A stretch of 35,319 nt of DNA, taken from the NCBI GenBank assembly GCA_027365485.1, contig DAHXNH010000061.1:1-35319 (forward strand), in the 5' to 3' direction. A program made the position numbers and the translations under genes. The notes below the pieces were generated by a model. That model did no database searches, was not told where the DNA came from, and saw only the letters and a program-made list of their open reading frames with translations. Of this stretch, positions 33,243 to 35,319 are shown piece by piece. Within the stretch, counting starts at the first letter, position 1. Each line of letters begins with the position of its first letter. This DNA is from Clostridiales bacterium. Lineage in GTDB: Bacteria; Bacillota; Sulfobacillia; Sulfobacillales; Sulfobacillaceae.

Positions 33243-33986
33243 ATGATCCGACCGTTGATCTTGGGACATCGCGGCTATAGTGCACGATACCCAGAAAATA
33301 CTCGTTTGGCCCTGGTTAAGGCGATGGAGGCGGGAGCCGATGGTATTGAACTCGACGTCGATCTTTCTTGTGATGATGTGGTCATGGTCATGCATGATGA
33401 GACCGTGGATAGGACCACCGATGGCCATGGGCCTCTTCATGACCTCTCCTATGCAGCGCTGCGCAAATTGAATGCCGCGAAGGGGTGGACGAGTGCTTGG
33501 GAACCGATACCGACCTTACAAGAAGTTCTCGACGATTTGTATCAGGTGCATCCGCACGGACTGTACAATATCGAAATTAAAGTCTCGGACGGGCGCTGGC
33601 GGGAGGTAGTCGATCAGACTCTCAGGATCTGCCGTGACCATCCGCTCCGTCAACATATCCGCTATTCTTCCTTTCATCAACCGAGCCTGGAGTATCTGTT
33701 AAGCCAGGATTCGCTGGCTCAGGCGGGGTTATTGCTGGCGAATCTACCCCAGGACCTCGGCCAGATTTTTGCCAACCAGGGGTGGATCGCCTTGCACTTG
33801 TGGCAGGGCGCGGTCGATTCTGCGGTGGTGTCTCGATGCCATGAAGAGGGGTTGGACGTGGCCGTGTTTACCGTAGACGACGAAGAGACCATGCGCCGCA
33901 TGGTGCAGGCAGGGGTGGACGTCATGATCTCCAACCAGGTTGGGCGAGCACTAGACTTTGTCGCTAGCCTATCGCGTTCCGATTAA
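33243..33986 (+). CDS. ugpQ: Glycerophosphodiester phosphodiesterase
   Basis: The enzyme hydrolyses glycerophosphodiesters to sn-glycerol-3-phosphate and an alcohol. The 247-residue protein is of the GDPD family, without a signal peptide, so probably cytoplasmic like UgpQ. Catalytic features are GHRGYSARYPENT (His9, Arg10, Glu17), IELDVD (Glu36, Asp38) and HDETVDRTTDG (His51). The later NIEIKV and FTVDDEETMRRMVQAGVDVMISNQ are also typical. ATG has AAGGAG 6 nt upstream, so an extension of 18 codons is rejected. Its stop codon lies in the loop of a long hairpin. Confidence 0.95.
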   Translation: MIRPLILGHRGYSARYPENTRLALVKAMEAGADGIELDVDLSCDDVVMVMHDETVDRTTDGHGPLHDLSYAALRKLNAAKGWTSAWEPIPTLQEVLDDLYQVHPHGLYNIEIKVSDGRWREVVDQTLRICRDHPLRQHIRYSSFHQPSLEYLLSQDSLAQAGLLLANLPQDLGQIFANQGWIALHLWQGAVDSAVVSRCHEEGLDVAVFTVDDEETMRRMVQAGVDVMISNQVGRALDFVASLSRSD

Positions 33987-34014
33987 CACGGATCGCGAAT
34001 AGGCTAGGTTCTTT
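33964..34014 (+). terminator. Terminator-like hairpin containing the ugpQ stop codon
   Basis: CTAGCCTAT-CGCG pairs with CGCG-A-ATAGGCTAG (13 pairs with one bulged A), with additional CC/GG pairing toward the loop. The TAA stop of ugpQ is in the loop. The T run after it is short (GTTCTTTGG), so efficiency is uncertain. Confidence 0.7.
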
Positions 34015-34031
34015 GGGGTCAAGTCTTGCTA

Positions 34032-34056
34032 CATCGTCAGCATCGTCAGCATCGAG
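34032..34056. repeat. Short 9-nt tandem repeat
   Basis: CATCGTCAG occurs twice head to tail, followed by a partial third copy CATCGAG, in the short gap between ugpQ and the convergent MFS gene. No function is evident. Confidence 0.8.
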
Positions 34057-34064
34057 CAGAGAGA

Positions 34065-35243
34065 TCAGCTTGATGGAGGCTTTAAGCGCAGCGAAAAAGG
34101 CACACTCAACAGCAAAAGCCCTGCGGTGACTTCGAGAGTGGAGACGACGCCGATGCGCGAGGCTAAGAGGCCTAATCCGCCTACGCCTAACGCTCCCAAG
34201 GTGTTGCCCACCCCTAAAGTTAATCCTGAGGCCATTCCTTTATTGTCAGGAAACAACGCCTGGCCGTACACCATCACCACGGAACTGGTGGCATAAAGCG
34301 AAAATCCTAAAAGGCCCACGCTGATCCAGATGGCGAGGCCATGGGCATGCAAGAACCACCATAAGACTGCGCTAGACATGACCGCTGAGCCTACCAACGT
34401 CGGTTTGGGCCCGAACTTGTCTGAGAGCATTCCTCCGGTGATATTTCCCACGCTGCCGACTAAAAACATGGTCGTCAACAAACCTGCAGCTTCACCTAAG
34501 GGACGATGCAACGAATGCCACAATATAGGGACCATGGTCAGCGTTCCAGTGGAAGCAAGATTGCGGAGAAAGACGACGACGAGTAAATTGCCCGCAGCTT
34601 TCAAGCCGTGGCGAAAAGCTGGGGTCCAAAGCGCGCCGGTCCTCGCTCGGGGAGCGGGGACCGGGCGAAGCACGAGGGCCATCACCAAGGCCATGGCCAT
34701 GCCAGGCAGGGCAAGGATCCACAAGCCGTGGCGACCCCAGTACAAAAACGCGGTCGTGGCAGCCACTGGGGCCATTGCTCGTCCCAAATTGCCGCCCACC
34801 ATGAAAAGACTCATGCCCATACCCTTGCGCGAGCCAGCGAGTTCGCCGACCAGAGCTGAGGCGTGGGGATGAAATGCCGCATTACCCAGTCCGCCTATCA
34901 ACAAGGCCAGCACAAATATGGCATAGGTAGGGGCATACGCTAGAGCGGTGGCAGAAATCATGCTCCCAACCAATAGCCCTCCGACCACAAAATATCGAGT
35001 GCCGACGCGATCGGCCCATAAGCCCATCAAAGGTTGAAGCATTTGCGTGGTCAGAGCGGCAATCGACCCCAAGAGGCCTGCCAAAGCAATCGAAAAGTGC
35101 ATAGAAACCATCAGCACTGGCAACAGCGATGGGTACAAGTTGGGGTAGGCGTCGTTGAGAAAATGCGCCAGAGTATAATACCCGACTTTCCACGAAGGTT
35201 TATCGTTTGCGCCCCTGAGACTCGTTGGGGATGCCGAAGTCAT
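34065..35243 (-). CDS. MFS transporter, fosmidomycin-resistance (Fsr) type
   Basis: This membrane efflux protein of the major facilitator superfamily has 392 residues with about twelve hydrophobic segments. Family marks include LAHFLNDAYPNLYPSLLPVLM near the N-terminus (Fsr-like HxxxDxxxG/N region), GLWADRVGTRYFVVGG in the loop 2-3 position, NAAFHPHASALVGELAGSRKGMGMSLFMVGGNLGRAMAP, and GGMLSDKFGPKP. HPxA and GGNLG-type motifs are characteristic of Fsr proteins. The real substrate is unknown. ATG at 35243 has GGAGGTGAT 4 nt upstream and is preferred to the longer frame starting at 35282. The gene is convergent with ugpQ and its promoter region runs to the window end. Confidence 0.9.
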   Translation of the reverse strand: MTSASPTSLRGANDKPSWKVGYYTLAHFLNDAYPNLYPSLLPVLMVSMHFSIALAGLLGSIAALTTQMLQPLMGLWADRVGTRYFVVGGLLVGSMISATALAYAPTYAIFVLALLIGGLGNAAFHPHASALVGELAGSRKGMGMSLFMVGGNLGRAMAPVAATTAFLYWGRHGLWILALPGMAMALVMALVLRPVPAPRARTGALWTPAFRHGLKAAGNLLVVVFLRNLASTGTLTMVPILWHSLHRPLGEAAGLLTTMFLVGSVGNITGGMLSDKFGPKPTLVGSAVMSSAVLWWFLHAHGLAIWISVGLLGFSLYATSSVVMVYGQALFPDNKGMASGLTLGVGNTLGALGVGGLGLLASRIGVVSTLEVTAGLLLLSVPFSLRLKPPSS

Positions 35244-35319
35244 CAAATCACCTCCATTATCTACTGACAATAACTGTATCATGACACATTCAGTATAAAT
35301 CTGTCTAAGAAATTCTTCC

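Noticed and set aside
1-35319. CRISPR arrays, insertion sequences, prophage genes or attachment sites
   Set aside because: No spaced direct-repeat array, transposase, integrase or phage structural gene was found.

Overview
The window is a 35 kb piece of a bacterial chromosome of moderately high GC. It very likely comes from a spore-forming Firmicute. Its backbone follows the Bacillus/Clostridia housekeeping order holA - rpsT - spoIIP - lepA - hemW - hrcA - grpE - dnaJ - prmA - rsmE - rpsU - yqeY - yqfC - yqfD - phoH - pgpH - ybeY - dgkA - (CNNM/CBS protein) - cdd - era - recO - glyQ - glyS - ppsR. It contains the sporulation genes spoIIP, yqfC and yqfD, and a clear sigma-E-type promoter stands before spoIIP. 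GTG and TTG starts are very frequent and genes are packed with 4-nt stop/start overlaps. Protein style, GC and gene content suggest a Sulfobacillus-like organism, but that genus call is inference.

Layout. 1-3102 (minus strand): a nitrate/sulfonate/taurine-type ABC transporter with an ATPase (cut by the window edge) and a fused double permease; no substrate-binding protein is in view. 3103-4336: a gene-poor 1.2 kb stretch with a dyad, a purine-rich tandem repeat and a long stop-free but non-coding-looking segment that might be a structured RNA. 4337-6615: an orphan histidine kinase and holA, closed by a perfect bidirectional terminator shared with rpsT on the other strand. 7081-11385: spoIIP, lepA, hemW. 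11634-16131: the HrcA/CIRCE heat-shock operon hrcA-grpE-dnaJ-prmA-rsmE, in which dnaK is missing between grpE and dnaJ. 16207-17094: a small zinc-ribbon protein, rpsU and yqeY.

17091-20056 is an accessory insertion between yqeY and yqfC. It holds a secreted protein whose signal-peptide codons contain an intrinsic terminator, an unrecognised 224-residue protein, a candidate small RNA with its own terminator, and a compact MqnC/MqnE-like radical SAM protein. 20255-33170 is a nearly continuous plus-strand run: sporulation proteins YqfC/YqfD, PhoH-like ATPase, the c-di-AMP phosphodiesterase PgpH, rRNA maturation (YbeY, Era), lipid kinase, cytidine deaminase, RecO, glycyl-tRNA synthetase alpha and beta, and the PPDK regulatory protein. 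33243-35243 holds a glycerophosphodiesterase and a convergent fosmidomycin-resistance-type MFS pump.

Most of the window is conventional. The points worth a second look are the 3.3-4.3 kb region, the candidate RNA near 18.9 kb, the terminator embedded in a signal peptide at 17.1 kb, the absence of dnaK and gpr from their usual slots, and the unrecognised accessory genes.
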